This document shows, one piece after another, positions 54,160 to 64,000 of a stretch of DNA of 64,000 bases. How positions within the stretch are numbered: position 1 is the first letter of the stretch; each line of letters begins with the position of its first letter. The position numbers were made by a program, and so were the translations under genes. The stretch covers positions 28,743,359-28,807,358 of the forward strand of contig CM119265.1 of NCBI GenBank assembly GCA_051294375.1. Direction: 5' to 3'. This DNA is from Paraspadella gotoi (lineage: Eukaryota > Chaetognatha). The notes under the pieces are model-generated. The model ran no database searches. It saw only the letters and a program-made list of their open reading frames with translations, and was not told the origin of the DNA.

Positions 54160-54418
54160 NNNNNNNNNNNNNNNNNNNNNNNNNNNNNNNNNNNNNNNNN
54201 NNNNNNNNNNNNNNNNNNNNNNNNNNNNNNNNNNNNNNNNNNNNNNNNNNNNNNNNNNNNNNNNNNNNNNNNNNNNNNNNNNNNNNNNNNNNNNNNNNNN
54301 NNNNNNNNNNNNNNNNNNNNNNNNNNNNNNNNNNNNNNNNNNNNNNNNNNNNNNNNNNNNNNNNNNNNNNNNNNNNNNNNNNNNNNNNNNNNNNNNNNNN
54401 NNNNNNNNNNNNNNNNNN
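54126..54418 (+). repeat. (CGT)n microsatellite running into a 259-N gap
   Basis: CGT run 54126-54159, then N 54160-54418. The repeat probably continues. Confidence 0.95.
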
Positions 54419-54795
54419 CTCTGCAATCAAGTGACTATTATCGCGCGCCAACATATCACCAATGTAATGGCGGAGAGAATTGTATAAAGGGCGGGAGGTA
54501 AGAGGAGGAGAAGAAGAATAGATTAGGAAAAAGTTATTGGAGCCGCAGGAGAAAGACGAGAGTTAACTTTTGCGCTTAACTTATTCTCTCTCTCATTTCT
54601 CTCTCTTCTCTCTTCTTCTCCTCCTCTCTTCTCTCTCTCTCTTCTCCTCTCTCTCTCTTATTTTCACTCCGAAACAATAGTTTTTAGACAATGATCGTTT
54701 TAGCTTCAATGAATGATTTTTTTCGCATTTTTTTTTAAACAGAAGAAAGAAAAATCGGGACAAAGATTATCGATTTTAATTCAAGATGAATGTGG

Positions 54796-54837
<42 letters not shown>

Positions 54838-55200
54838 GAGAATCGCAAGCAATCTCAATTTTGCCTTTTTTTTGTTGGAAAAAAAAGTAAGATGGGAAAT
54901 GTTTTTATTTAAAATCGTTTTCTTTCAACTATTGTATTGCAATTGATGTACATATATATCTGTAATAAAAACTAGAAAAAAAATTATTGTTCTAGAAAAA
55001 GTCCCCATACTATTACAAAAAATGTGTATCGCCTAATTTATTTAAACATTTTTTGATTTCAACATCATTTGATGCTTTTGTTTTTGTAAAAGGCCTATTC
55101 CAATGCGTGATGAAAGGAGGCCAATCTCAAAATCTTTAATTAATTAAATTTAAATATTACTTATCTATAACTATGAATAATAATAATATATACTCTACAA
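54419..55200. other. Unassigned sequence with CT and GA tracts
   Basis: CT-rich 54582-54660, (GA)n 54799-54832. The rest is AT-rich, no gene. Confidence 0.55.
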
Positions 55201-55204
55201 GAGA

Positions 55205-55640
55205 CACTCTATTTCGTCCTCTCCAATTTCGTCTCCGCCTTTCGATCGGAAATGTCCACAGATGACGCTTCATTAGCGCCATTTTTTCCCTGGTGGCGAA
55301 AAAACTGATTCTGAAAAACAAAATGCCGACAAACGACGCTGTCCTTCGCTCGTTTTGTACGGCAAGACAGCAGCAGGTTTTTTAAAAGTCGGCAAAAACC
55401 GACTCGATTTCTTTGTTCTGTCGTGCTTAGATTGTAAAAGCTGAGAGAGAGACTGAGAGCGAAGACGAGCACGAGAGATTTGAGAGAGAGACGACACTTG
55501 AACTGTGAGAGACCGATGAGCGACTCCGTGATAGAGGAGAGAGAGATGCATGAGAGCTAGAGCGTAGTGGAGAGAGGACGAGAGAGAGCAATCAGAGAGA
55601 GAAGAAGAGAGAGAGAGAGAAGAAGAGAGACGAGATTCCA
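55205..55640. other. Unassigned, GA-rich at 55440-55635
   Basis: Includes CGCCATTTT (55277-55285), a small hairpin AGTCGG/CCGACT (55387-55404) and a minus frame of 87 residues (55209-55472) with ordinary composition after its first 15 residues but no recognised domain. It lies downstream, on the minus strand, of the motif pair at 55677-55700. Confidence 0.4.
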
Positions 55641-55676
55641 AAATGGGATTTAAATGAATGAAGACGTAGACGATCT

Positions 55677-55700
55677 GGCGCCAAAGCGGGAGTGACGTAA
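55677..55700. promoter_or_regulatory. E2F-like plus CRE-like motif pair
   Basis: TGGCGCCAAAG (reverse complement CTTTGGCGCCA contains the E2F consensus TTTGGCGC), then CGGGAG and TGACGTAA (55693-55700), a CRE half-palindrome. It lies in a GC-richer patch between GA- and CT-rich tracts. Motifs are seen; promoter function is inference. Confidence 0.3.
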
Positions 55701-55947
55701 TGTCGGAGGCGCCTCTTCGCTTCCTCCTCTATCCTCTCCTCTTCTTCTCTCCTCCTCCTCTTCCCTGCACCGCAGGGTGGAGCGTGAGTCACCCACAAGA
55801 AAAGAAAGACAGTCTCTCGGGATTCAACTCTACCTTTTAATTCTTGTTTTTTTATTAAATAAATTAATCGATTTATTAAAAATATTTTCAGTTAAATCCG
55901 AGCGAAATATATTATTGTATTTGTTCTTTTTCTTGAAAGTCGCAGCT

Positions 55948-55951
<4 letters not shown>

Positions 55952-56036
<85 letters not shown>
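55952..56036 (+). repeat. (CT)n microsatellite, about 85 bp
   Basis: One TTTC interruption. Confidence 0.97.
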
Positions 56037-56037
<1 letters not shown>

Positions 56038-56231
56038 GATAATCACTGCGTTAAAAGAATATTAAACCTAAGTTTCGCGGCGAAGAGAGAGAGTGGGTCA
56101 TGAATTCTTCGTTGTCATTATGACGATCCATACGCTCTCTCTCTCTCTTTCTCCTCTCTCTCTCTCTCTCTCTCTCTTGTCTCTCTCGTCTCATTCTCTG
56201 GCGCCACGGAATTGTTTACTTCCCCTGCGTC

Positions 56232-56663
56232 ATGCTGCTCAGAACAGGAACATGTCTACCGATAATTGCCGGTTGGCATTCGCGTAGGATCATGTTAATA
56301 TGGCCCAGTATCCGTGGCCATGGCGAGCGGACCAGGAGAGCAGAACGGAAGAGAGAGAGCGAGGAAGAGAGAGAGAGAAAACGAGAGAGCGGAGATGGAG
56401 AGAGAAGAGACGAGAAGATCGAGAGATGCGGAAAGAACGAGGTGCACGGAGTCGTCAAGGGAGTAAAGAGGAGTAGAAGAGAGAAAGAGAGCCGAGAGAT
56501 TGCGGAGCGAGGAACAATGATTGTCGAGTTCAAAAAGGTAAGTGGGTCTCGAGTTGATAAGCAAAAAATCAGCGTTGAGAGAAGTATGAAGTTCGCCATA
56601 AACAAAATCCGTGACAGAGAGACAAGACAATTCTTCAATCAGCGTACAATCAATACGGTATGA
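56232..56663 (+). CDS. Unassigned 143-residue open frame, partly GA-derived
   Basis: Begins MLLRTGTCLPIIAGWHSRR. The middle (residues 33-75) is Arg/Glu-rich because of a GA tract. The last third (EFKKVSGSRVDKQKISVERS onward) is ordinary. An AAG|GTAAGT splice-donor consensus at 56535-56543 interrupts it, so if real the exon would end there. No domain is recognised; a chance frame is more likely. Confidence 0.12.
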   Translation: MLLRTGTCLPIIAGWHSRRIMLIWPSIRGHGERTRRAERKRESEEERERKRESGDGERRDEKIERCGKNEVHGVVKGVKRSRREKESREIAERGTMIVEFKKVSGSRVDKQKISVERSMKFAINKIRDRETRQFFNQRTINTV

Positions 56664-57070
56664 AATGTGTTAACAGTGCTATTTAAAAACGAAAACATAT
56701 TCTTTTACTCATGTGCGGATACTTTCAAATCCATTTTGTCTACTTCATTGTTCTACACCTTCTATGTAGATGAGACCAAAATTGTAAATTTACATGCTCT
56801 TTTTCCATTTATTAAACAAACAGCTGATTTATTCAAAGAACAGTTGTTTTTTTTTAATTGGTTGGTGCGAATCATTTTATAAAAATCTAATTAATTTCCA
56901 AATTTTTAAATTTACTATTTTAATCTGTTTTTAATCTATTTTCATCAAACTTATTATTTTTAATCTTTATTTTTGTTTTCTTTTCTTCTTTTGGTCGAAT
57001 TTTGTTTTTGTCTTTTGCTTTCGGCGCCGCCGACCCTTTGATCTTCGCATTTAACCTGGCGCGCATTGGA
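56664..57070. other. Unassigned AT-rich stretch
   Basis: T-rich DNA with TTTAATCTATTTT motifs (56920-56975). GGCGCCGCCGA is at 57024. No gene is recognised. Confidence 0.5.
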
Positions 57071-57082
57071 GATTTGGACCGT

Positions 57083-57093
57083 CTCTCTCTCTC

Positions 57094-57129
<36 letters not shown>

Positions 57130-57165
57130 CTCTCTCTCTTCTCTCTCTCTCTCTCTCTCTCTCCT
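57083..57165 (+). repeat. (CT)n tract
   Basis: Interrupted CT tract. Confidence 0.95.
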
Positions 57166-57509
57166 TTCATTCCCTCCATATTCTTCTACCAAAACGACTA
57201 CCAAGTCTTTTCCCTTTGATGCAATTGTTCCGGAAATTGTCTCTCTCTCTTCTCTCTCTCTCTCCTCTCTCTCTCTCTTCTCTCTCTCTTCTCCTCTCTC
57301 TCTCTCTCTCTTTCTTCGCCATTCGCGAAATTGTCAACCATCGAAAGACACCCAAAAACGCGTTGGCGCCTGCGAGGAAGAGGAGAGAGGAGGAGGAAGA
57401 GGAGGAAGAGGAGGAACGAGGAGGAAAAAAGGAGGAGGGAAGCTCATTGTCTATATTGTTATTGTTGTCTGTCTTCCCGGTTGATGGCCCCGGGAGTCGA
57501 GCCTTTGGT

Positions 57510-58010
57510 CGAAGAGAAGAAAAAGGGAGGGGAAAAGGAAAAGGAGGGAGGAAATGGAGAAATGGAAAAAGGGAGGAAAGGAAAAGGGAGGAAAGGAAAA
57601 AATAGGGAAAGGAAAAGAGAGCAATAGAAAAGGATGGAATGGAAAAGGGAGAAAAAGAAAAGGAAGGAAAGGAAAAAAAAGAAAAGGAAAAGGGGAAAAA
57701 GAAAAAGGAGGAAAGGAAATCAGAAGAAAGAAAAAGGGAGGAAAGGAAAAGGGTGGAAAGGAAAAAGGAGGAAAGGAAAACAGAAGAAAGGAAAAGGGAG
57801 GAAAGGAAAAGGGAGGAGGGGGAAAAAGAAAAGGAAAAAGGGAAAAAGAAAAAGCAGGAAAGGAAAACAGAAGAAAGGAAAAGGGAGGAAAGGAAAAGAG
57901 TGGAAAGGAAAAAGGAGGAAAGGAAAACAGAGGAAAGAAAAACAGAGGAAAGGAAAATGGAGGAAAGGAAGAGGGAGGAACGAAGATTAAAAGAAAGAAG
58001 AAAAATGGAA
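57510..58010 (+). repeat. Purine minisatellite, GGAGGAAAGGAAAAG unit
   Basis: About 30 copies of a 13-17-bp unit, pure A+G apart from a few ACAGAAG insertions. The complementary pyrimidine array begins 310 bp downstream (58320). Confidence 0.92.
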
Positions 58011-58319
58011 AGAAGTTGACTAAGGAAAGTTCTTTTAAAGAAATAAGTTATTTCAACTCCAATATTGATCTTTTCTGGTTATCTAATTTAATAAATCATC
58101 GAACATTATTCTACTCCTAAAATTATCTTTTTTCGCTCCTCCTATGATTCTGTTTTGCTCCTTCATTGATCTTTCTGGATATTTTTTTCGCCGTCTCCGT
58201 CTCCGTCTCGGGAAATCTTTAAATTCTCTTTCTCTGTCTCTGTCTCTGTCTCGCTTTATATTTATATTCTTGATATTTATTTCATTCTTCCAACTTTCTT
58301 TATTTTTTTTGGTTTTTTT

Positions 58320-58695
58320 ACTTTCTTCATATTTTTTTTTAATCCTCTCCTTCTCTATATTCTTCCTCTTTCCTCATTCTTTCTCTTTCTTCCTTCCTTT
58401 CCTCCTTCCCTTTTTCTCCCTCTTCCTCCCGTTCCTCCTTCTTCCTCCCTTTCCTCCTTTTTCTCCTTCTACTGCCCTTTCCTCTTTTTCCTCCATCCTC
58501 ATTCTTCCTCCCTTTCCTCCTTCTTCCTCCCTTTCCTCCCTTTTCTCCTTTTTCTCCTTCTACCTATTCCTCTCTTTCCTCCCCTTCCATCTATTCTTTT
58601 ACTCTCTTTTCTCCTTCTTCTTCCCTTTCATCTTTTTTCCTCCCTTTCCTTCTTCTTCCTCACTTTCCTCCTTCTTTCCTTCTTTTCACCTTCTC
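58320..58695 (+). repeat. Pyrimidine minisatellite, TTTCCTCCTTCTTCCTCCC
   Basis: C+T-only units of about 16-20 bp, complementary in composition to the purine array upstream. The pair could form a long stem or a triplex. Confidence 0.9.
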
Positions 58696-59213
58696 TCTCT
58701 GGCCTCTCATTAAGGATGGCGTCTGCCTTAAGGTTCTCGTTGCGACTCGAAAAGTAGAACTGACAACGATTTCGTCGCAAGAAAAAAAGAAAAATCTTTT
58801 TATTTCAGCCTTCGCTGGTAGGTCAGTCAATCAATTTGTCATTTTAATAATTTCATGCTTTAAACAAGCTTAAAAATAATGTTTTTTTAGAATTATATTT
58901 AAATTGCGATCATATGAAATAAATGAAATTTAATTAATTTATCTATTTATTTTTTTAAACATTTGGTTAACTTTTTTTTAATTATTTTTTTTCTAATATT
59001 TTTTAAATTTTTTTCAATAATTTTTAAAATTTTTCTATTTTTAAAAATATTTTTTACTAATATCCTATTAAAAAAGAGTATTTTTTCCGGCTCGACTTCA
59101 CCCCTAAAAAGTAATGACGGCGGGATGTTTATTTATTACTTCGTAATCTCAGATTTAGCGCTCAACTTTCTTAGCTACTGGTTTTATGTTCATTTCTTAT
59201 TGTTGTAATGTCA

Positions 59214-59310
59214 CCGCACACTGGGTTTGAGACAGAAGGCGACCTAATTACCCATTTATAAATCGTTACGGGGTGTGATTGCGATGTCGAATTTTCCAAC
59301 CCAGTGTGTC
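59214..59310. repeat. 95-bp element with 11-bp terminal inverted repeats
   Basis: CACACTGGGTT (59216-59226) and AACCCAGTGTG (59298-59308) are exact inverted repeats about 70 bp apart. In duplication copy 2 only a CACACTGGT-like left end is present (62932). It could be a MITE-sized element; no target-site duplication is clear. Confidence 0.5.
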
Positions 59311-59404
59311 GCTGAAAACAAGTTTGACCGTGAGACTTGGTGAGACTCACTGATGGAACTGTCGAGAATTGTTCATGATTTTATTGTGATGATGCCACTG
59401 GGCG

Positions 59405-59660
59405 GTGGCGACGATGAAGACGACGATGACGATGATGAAGGCGACGACCAAGACGACGATGATGATGATGACAAAAATGACGACCACGATGAAGAAGACG
59501 ACGATGACGACGACAAAAATGACGACTACAACTATGCCAATGACGACGACGACGACGACGATGACAACGACTAAATCATTATTGACGATCGACTCGACGT
59601 CAACAGTCGCGTCTTTGTGGCGACGACGACGACGACGATGACGACGACGACGACAACGAT
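59405..59660 (+). repeat. GAC/GAT trinucleotide arrays
   Basis: GACGATGACGATGATGA-type array (59409-59572) and (ACG)n at 59623-59655. The 73-residue Asp-rich frame (59353-59574) and the Met/Thr frame are array translations. Confidence 0.9.
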
Positions 59661-59769
59661 TATGAGAAAGTCTTGACGACGAGTCTTCCATCTGCTTTGC
59701 TGACCCATTGCAACGATTTCTGCAATGCTCAACTCCTCCCGTCGCCTCCAACAAAACATTTTCCTTCTT

Positions 59770-60045
59770 TTGCTCTTTTTTCTTCCAGATCTTTTTTTTT
59801 CTTTTTTCTACCACCTCTCCCTCTTCTTCTCTTCCTCCTCCTCTTCCTCTCCTCCCTCCTTCTTCTCTTCCTCCTCCTCTCCCGCTCCCTTCTCCTTCTC
59901 TTCCTCCTCCTCTCCTCCCTCCTTCTTCTCCTCCTATCTCTTCCTCTCCTCCCTCCTTCTCTTCCTCCCACCTCTTCTCCTCCCCCATCTCTCTTCCTCT
60001 TCCTCTCCTCCCTCCTCCTCTTTCTCCTCCTCCTCCTCCTCCGTC
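59770..60045 (+). repeat. Pyrimidine-rich TCCTCC/TTCTCTTCC array
   Basis: CTTCTTCTCTTCCTCCTCCTC-like units (about 20-30 bp) repeated seven or more times. Confidence 0.88.
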
Positions 60046-60199
60046 GGACGCGTCAACCGGAAGTTAACGAGAAGTGGGCGTGGCCAAAGTCGACGTCCGT
60101 AGTTTTCCTGGAAGAAGATAATTTTATTTTTAATTTCACTTGGGTTTTCCTTAATCTATCGAAGTATAACGGAAGCCATAACTATAAAAACTAAAAAAC

Positions 60200-60530
60200 T
60201 TACCAAAATACCATAATATGACGATAAAATGGCAAAAACATGGCATAGCAGAGGCCAAAAGATGGCAAATTATTGGTTAAAACATGTCAAAGAAATTATG
60301 AAAGACACAGCAAATAATCCTTATAACATTCTATGTGATTATCTTTTTAGCTTCTTCAGTATATAAATTGTGCCAATTTTATGGCATAAAAATGATGAAA
60401 ACATGGCAAAGTGGTGGCTATAACATGGCAGATAAGTGATGATGACAAATAAGTAATGAAATCCTGGTAAAGAAGTGGCTATTTATTACATGGCAAATAG
60501 ATATAAAAACATGGCAACGAGGTGGCGACA
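60200..60530 (+). repeat. Degenerate AACATGGCAAA array
   Basis: ATGGCAAA/ATGGCATA/ATGGCAGA at about ten sites between 60228 and 60523, often preceded by AAAAC and followed by GTGGC. Spacing varies (15-40 bp), so this is an old minisatellite. Confidence 0.7.
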
Positions 60531-60867
60531 CCGGAAGTCATCGCCAGGCGCCAAAGTCAGCGTCGCCGCTGTCGACGCTTCCTCCTTCTCCTCCTCCTCT
60601 TCCTCCTTCTTTACCACCTTAACGATGCCGCTAATCATCTCAGAGCCTCGAGACAGAAACTTTTCCTTCCTTTTCCTTTTATCCTCCCTCTCTCCTTCTC
60701 TCCTTTCCTCTCTCTCTCCCTGTCCCCTTCCCTTCTTCCTCCCTTCCTCCCNNNNNNNNNNNNNNNNNNNNNNNNNATTGTTTCTGCGAAGAATAGAGTG
60801 AAAATTACGATTCTACTTAATGTACAGTAATAACACTTCTCTCCTCCTTCTCCTTCTTCTCTCTCAC

Positions 60868-60970
60868 ATCTCTTTCATTCCCTCCATACTTCTCTACAAC
60901 GACTACAAGTCTTTTCCCTTCGCCATTACGATTGGATTCTCTCTCTCTTTTCTCTCTCTCTCTCCCTCCC

Positions 60971-61003
<33 letters not shown>

Positions 61004-62935
61004 TACTTCGCCATTCGCGAATGTCAACCATCGACAAGACACCATAAAAACGCGTCTGGCGCTCTGCGAGGAAGAGGAGAGGAGAGGAGGAGGAGGAAGG
61101 GGAAGAAACGCGAGGAGGAGAAAAAAGAGGAGGGAAGCTCATTGTCCTATATGTTATTGTTGTTGTCTCCCGTTGATGGCCCCGGAGTCGAGCCTTGGTC
61201 GAAGAAAGAAAAAGGGGAGGAAAAGAAAAGGGAGGAAAGGAAAATGGAAAATGGAAAAGTGAGCACAGAGAAAGGGAGAAAAGGAAAAAATAGGGAAAGG
61301 AAAAAGAGAGCAATAGAAAAGATGGAATGGAAAAGGGAGAAAAGAAAAGGAAGGAAGGAAAAAAGAAAAAGGAAAAGGGATAAAGAAAAAGGGGAAAGGA
61401 AATCAGAAAAAAAAAGTGGAGGAAAGGAAAAGGGTGGAAAGGAAAAAGGAGGAAAGGAAAACAGAAGAAAGGAAAGGAGGAAAGGAAAAAGGGAGGAGGG
61501 GAAAAGAAAAGGAAAAAAGGGAAAAAGAAAAAGCAGGAAAGGAAACAGAAGAAAGGAAAAGGGAGGAAAGGAAAAGAGTGAAAGGAAAGGAGAGAAGGAA
61601 AACAGAGGAAAGAAAAACAGGGGAGGAAAGGAAAATGGAGGAAAGGAAGAGGGAGGAACGAGATAAAAGAAAGAAAAAAAATGGAAAGAAGTTGACTACG
61701 GAAAGTTCTTTTAAAGAAATAAGTTATTCAACTCCAATATGATCTTTTTCTGTTATCTATATAATAATCATCGAACATTAGTTCTACTCCTAAAATTATC
61801 TTTTTTGCTCCTCCTATGAATCTCTGTTTCCCCTTCATTGATCTTCTGGATATTTTTTCGCCGTCTCCGTCACGTCTCGGAAACTTCAAATTCTCTTTTC
61901 TCTGTCTCTGTCTCTGTCTCGCTTTATATTTAAATTCTTATATTTATTTCATTCTTCCAACTTGGTCTTTATTTTTTGGTTTTTTTACTTTCTTCATATT
62001 TTTTTTTAATCCTCTCCTCTCTATATTCTTCCTCTTTCCTCATTCTTTCTCTTTCTTCCTTCCTTTCTCCTTCCCTTTTTCTCTTCTCCCGTTCCTCCTT
62101 TTCTCCCTTCCTCCTTTTTCTCTTCAACTGCCCTTTCCTCTTTTTCCTCGCATCCTCATTTCCTCCCTTTTCGCTCCTTCTTCACTACCTTTCCCCTCCC
62201 CCCCCCCCCCCCACCCCACCCCCCCTCCCCTTTCCTCTTTTTCTCCTTCTCTATTCCTCTCTTCCTCCCCTTCCATCTTATTCTTTTACTCTCTTTTCTC
62301 CTTCTCGTTCCCATTTCATACTTTTTCCCTCCCTTTCTTCTTCTTCCTCACTTTCCTCCTTCTTCCATTCTTTTCACCTTCTCTCCTCTGGCCTCTCATT
62401 AGGATGGCGTCTGCCTTAGTTCTCGTTGCGCTCGAAAAAGTAGAAACTGACAACGATTTCGTCGGCAAGAAAAAAAAAGAAAAATCTTTTATTTCAGCCT
62501 TCGCTGGTACGGTCAGTCACATCACTTGTGGTTCATTTTAATAATTTCATGCTTTAACAAAGCTTAAAATAATGTTTTTTTAGAATTTATATTTAATTGC
62601 GATCATATGAAATAAATGAAATTTAAATTAATTATCTATTTTATTTTTGTAAAACATTTTGGTTAAACTTTTTTTTAATTATTTTTTTCTAATAATATAT
62701 TAATTTTTTTCCAAATAATTTTTAAAGATTTTTCTATTTTTAAAATATTTTTTACTAATATTTCCTAATTAAAAAAAGAGTATTCTTTCCGCGTCGACTT
62801 CACCCCTAAAAAACTAATGACGGTCGGGATGTTTATTTATTACTTCGTAATCTCAGAATTACGGCTCAACTTCTCTAGCTACTGGTTTATATGTTCCATA
62901 TTTCTTATTGTCTGTAATGTTCACCAGAGTGCACA
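60868..62935 (+). repeat. Direct duplication T, copy 2 (about 2.07 kb)
   Basis: Same landmark order as 57165-59235 at an offset of about 3.7 kb. Purine array 61190-61670, TTGACTACGGAAAGTTC at 61690, pyrimidine array 62010-62390, TAGGATGGCGTCTGCC at 62400. It has extra small indels and a C-run (62187-62228) not seen in copy 1. Confidence 0.9.
62187..62228 (-). repeat. Poly-C run (G-run on minus), possible G-quadruplex
   Basis: CCCCTCC then about 16 C, ACCCCACCCCCCCTCCCC. The minus strand has at least four runs of four or more G. The equivalent part of copy 1 lacks it. Confidence 0.75.
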
Positions 62936-64000
62936 CTGGTCTTGAGGACACGCAAGGGCACGCGTAATATATTATCAGCCTAAAGAAAGCGCATTTATTG
63001 GGTTTAGATTCGATGTTTCACGGCTTATACTGTTTGGTCGTTAGTGAGGGTGTGATTTGGGGCGAATGTGATCGGATTCTATTGTTTTTTTCTCGTCAAC
63101 GCCAACTTGTCGCTTTGGGAGGTTCGCTGAATATGAATGAGAGATAATATGATCTTCGTATTATTTCAAACGTTTTTGCGCGATGAGAGAGCACTAATTT
63201 TTTTGTACGAAGATAGATTAAGCGTCACAGTGTAATAAAGGTGTAATCTTTGTTTATTATAGCGTCGTCCGCTGAAGGAGATAAGAAAAAAAATTAAGGA
63301 TGAAAAAAAATTGAAATTAGTAGTGATTAGGGAAGATGGAAGGCGCAAAGAGAGGAATCTAGGTGGCGAACGATAGAAGAGCGAAATGAACGATGATAGT
63401 AAAGCGACGACCAAGAACGACAATGATGATGGATATTGGAGAAGAAATTTGCAATCCGGTAAGTCACAGTTAGTCGTAGCAAGCAGCCAATGACGAGAGA
63501 AGATCAAGATATAGGAGAGACAGAGGGTTCACACGTATCGGCGGAGAGGCCTGGAGTAGGCGACGTACTATTCACTTGAGGAAAGATGGGTATCTCGACT
63601 ACTAAATAACGGAGTTTCGACAGACTTCAGTGTGCGAGCTCGACCGAGGGAAAAAACGGTAAGTAGCCGGAGTGAACGTGATAGGAGTATCGAGGCTAGA
63701 ATCAAGAACGAGAATCTCAGATAGATAAAGTCATTAGAGCTGAATCAGAAGGTGTTCCACATTTATAGACATTGCTGCACGGAGCAGAAGGGAGGGAAGG
63801 TTTGCAGACCCACGACTCTCGCTAGAGCGCAAGCTCAAACTAGCTCTTGCACATGAGGTCGGTATAGTCCACGTCATCACTCTATTGTACTCATTCTTCT
63901 CGTTTGGACTTTTTCCGTGTGGATATATGAGCAGAGGAGTGTGACTCTTATGAGGGGTATGTGTAGCGTATGTCTAGATATGAGAGGGCGCGAAGAGAGC
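62936..64000. other. Unassigned sequence at window end
   Basis: About 1 kb of medium-complexity DNA without simple repeats, more balanced in composition than the rest. Splice-donor-like TCCGGTAAGTCA (63456-63467) and AACGGTAAGTAG (63656-63667) occur. Frames (minus 63166-63507, 113 residues) are not recognised. This is the best place in the window to look for an unrecognised exon, but I cannot support one. Confidence 0.4.

Larger units (their letters stand above)
57165..59235 (+). repeat. Direct duplication T, copy 1 (about 2.07 kb)
   Basis: Repeated at 60868-62935. Landmarks: TTCCCTCCATA, GACTACCAAGTCTTTTCCC, CT tract, TTCGCCATTCGCGAAATTG, GATGGCCCCGGGAGTCGAGCC, purine array 57510-58010, TTGACTAAGGAAAGTTC, pyrimidine array 58320-58690, CTCATTAAGGATGGCGTCTG, GACGGCGGGATGTTTATT, TAGCTACTGGTTT. 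The copies differ mainly by short indels; copy 2 has more of them. No gene is recognised; frames are Lys/Glu/Gly-rich or Phe/Ser/Leu-rich. Confidence 0.9.

Noticed and set aside
55387-55404. Stem-loop AGTCGG/CCGACT as a terminator or histone-type 3' end
   Set aside because: Only a 6-bp stem, no histone hairpin consensus, and no gene upstream.
59353-59574. Asp-rich 73-residue frame resembling an acidic protein
   Set aside because: It is a GAC/GAT trinucleotide array; the other frames are equally open (Met/Thr, Val/Ile).
24266-63667. Consensus-like splice donors (24266, 34180, 52643, 56535, 63456, 63656)
   Set aside because: Isolated GTAAGT matches are expected by chance in 64 kb, and none borders a recognisable exon. 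They are mentioned only where another signal is close.

Overview
The window is non-coding, repeat-dominated eukaryotic DNA. I can name no protein-coding gene in it, and no intact tRNA, rRNA or CRISPR. Long (CT)n/(GA)n tracts occur every 1-3 kb. CpG-containing (ACG)n/(CGT)n trinucleotide tracts are common, minisatellites are abundant, and there are tRNA-derived SINE remnants and a ~340-bp satellite. This suggests a large, microsatellite-rich invertebrate genome, perhaps an arthropod such as a crustacean. That is inference from repeat style only; no gene supports it. Almost every long open frame is a translated simple repeat (RERE, LSLS, poly-D, poly-R).

The assembly is a patchwork. There are 25 N runs. 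Eight are exactly 25 N (9933, 15731, 22534, 26483, 33142, 45605, 49028, 60752), one is 10 N (22905), and the rest are 92-719 N. Most abut a microsatellite. Several 25-N gaps have the same sequence on both sides, directly or inverted, so some duplications below are probably unmerged contig ends.

Layout. 0-6 kb: two diverged copies of a composite block, R1 (CRE-like motifs plus an AT heptamer array) and R2 (about 1.15 kb with GA/CT tracts). The second copy is split by about 1.9 kb of plain AT-rich DNA. 6-15.4 kb: simple repeats, a decamer array with phased A-tracts, a cluster of nuclear-receptor half-sites (7469-7506), a diverged satellite monomer, and two AC-rich degenerate arrays. 15.8-22.9 kb: a large inverted repeat with arms of about 2.4 kb around a spacer of about 0.5 kb, flanked by direct copies of a third repeat (A), plus an inverted partial A. 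22.97-23.48 kb: a 43-bp minisatellite. 25.4-26.5 kb: a degenerate GACGA array. 26.6, 34.5 and 36.2-36.5 kb: tRNA-like or SINE modules. 31.3-32.6 kb: a satellite array on the minus strand. 32.9-33.3 kb: a small CpG-rich inverted repeat. 43.2-48.5 kb: a second large inverted repeat whose right arm alone carries a four-unit satellite array. 45.6-52.4 kb: that right arm present twice, essentially identical. 57.2-62.9 kb: a diverged direct duplication with a 3.7-kb offset, containing purine and pyrimidine arrays. 52.4-57 kb and 62.9-64 kb: mostly unassigned DNA.

Because no genes are recognised, no pathway or operon logic can be given. The most promising functional signals are short regulatory-looking clusters: four AGGTCA half-sites at 10-11-bp spacing (7469-7506), a YY1/PHO-like plus E2F-like pair (41.89-41.92 kb), and an E2F-like plus CRE-like pair (55.68-55.70 kb). 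The most informative structural signal is the empty-site/filled-site comparison for the satellite array at 46.1-47.5 kb.
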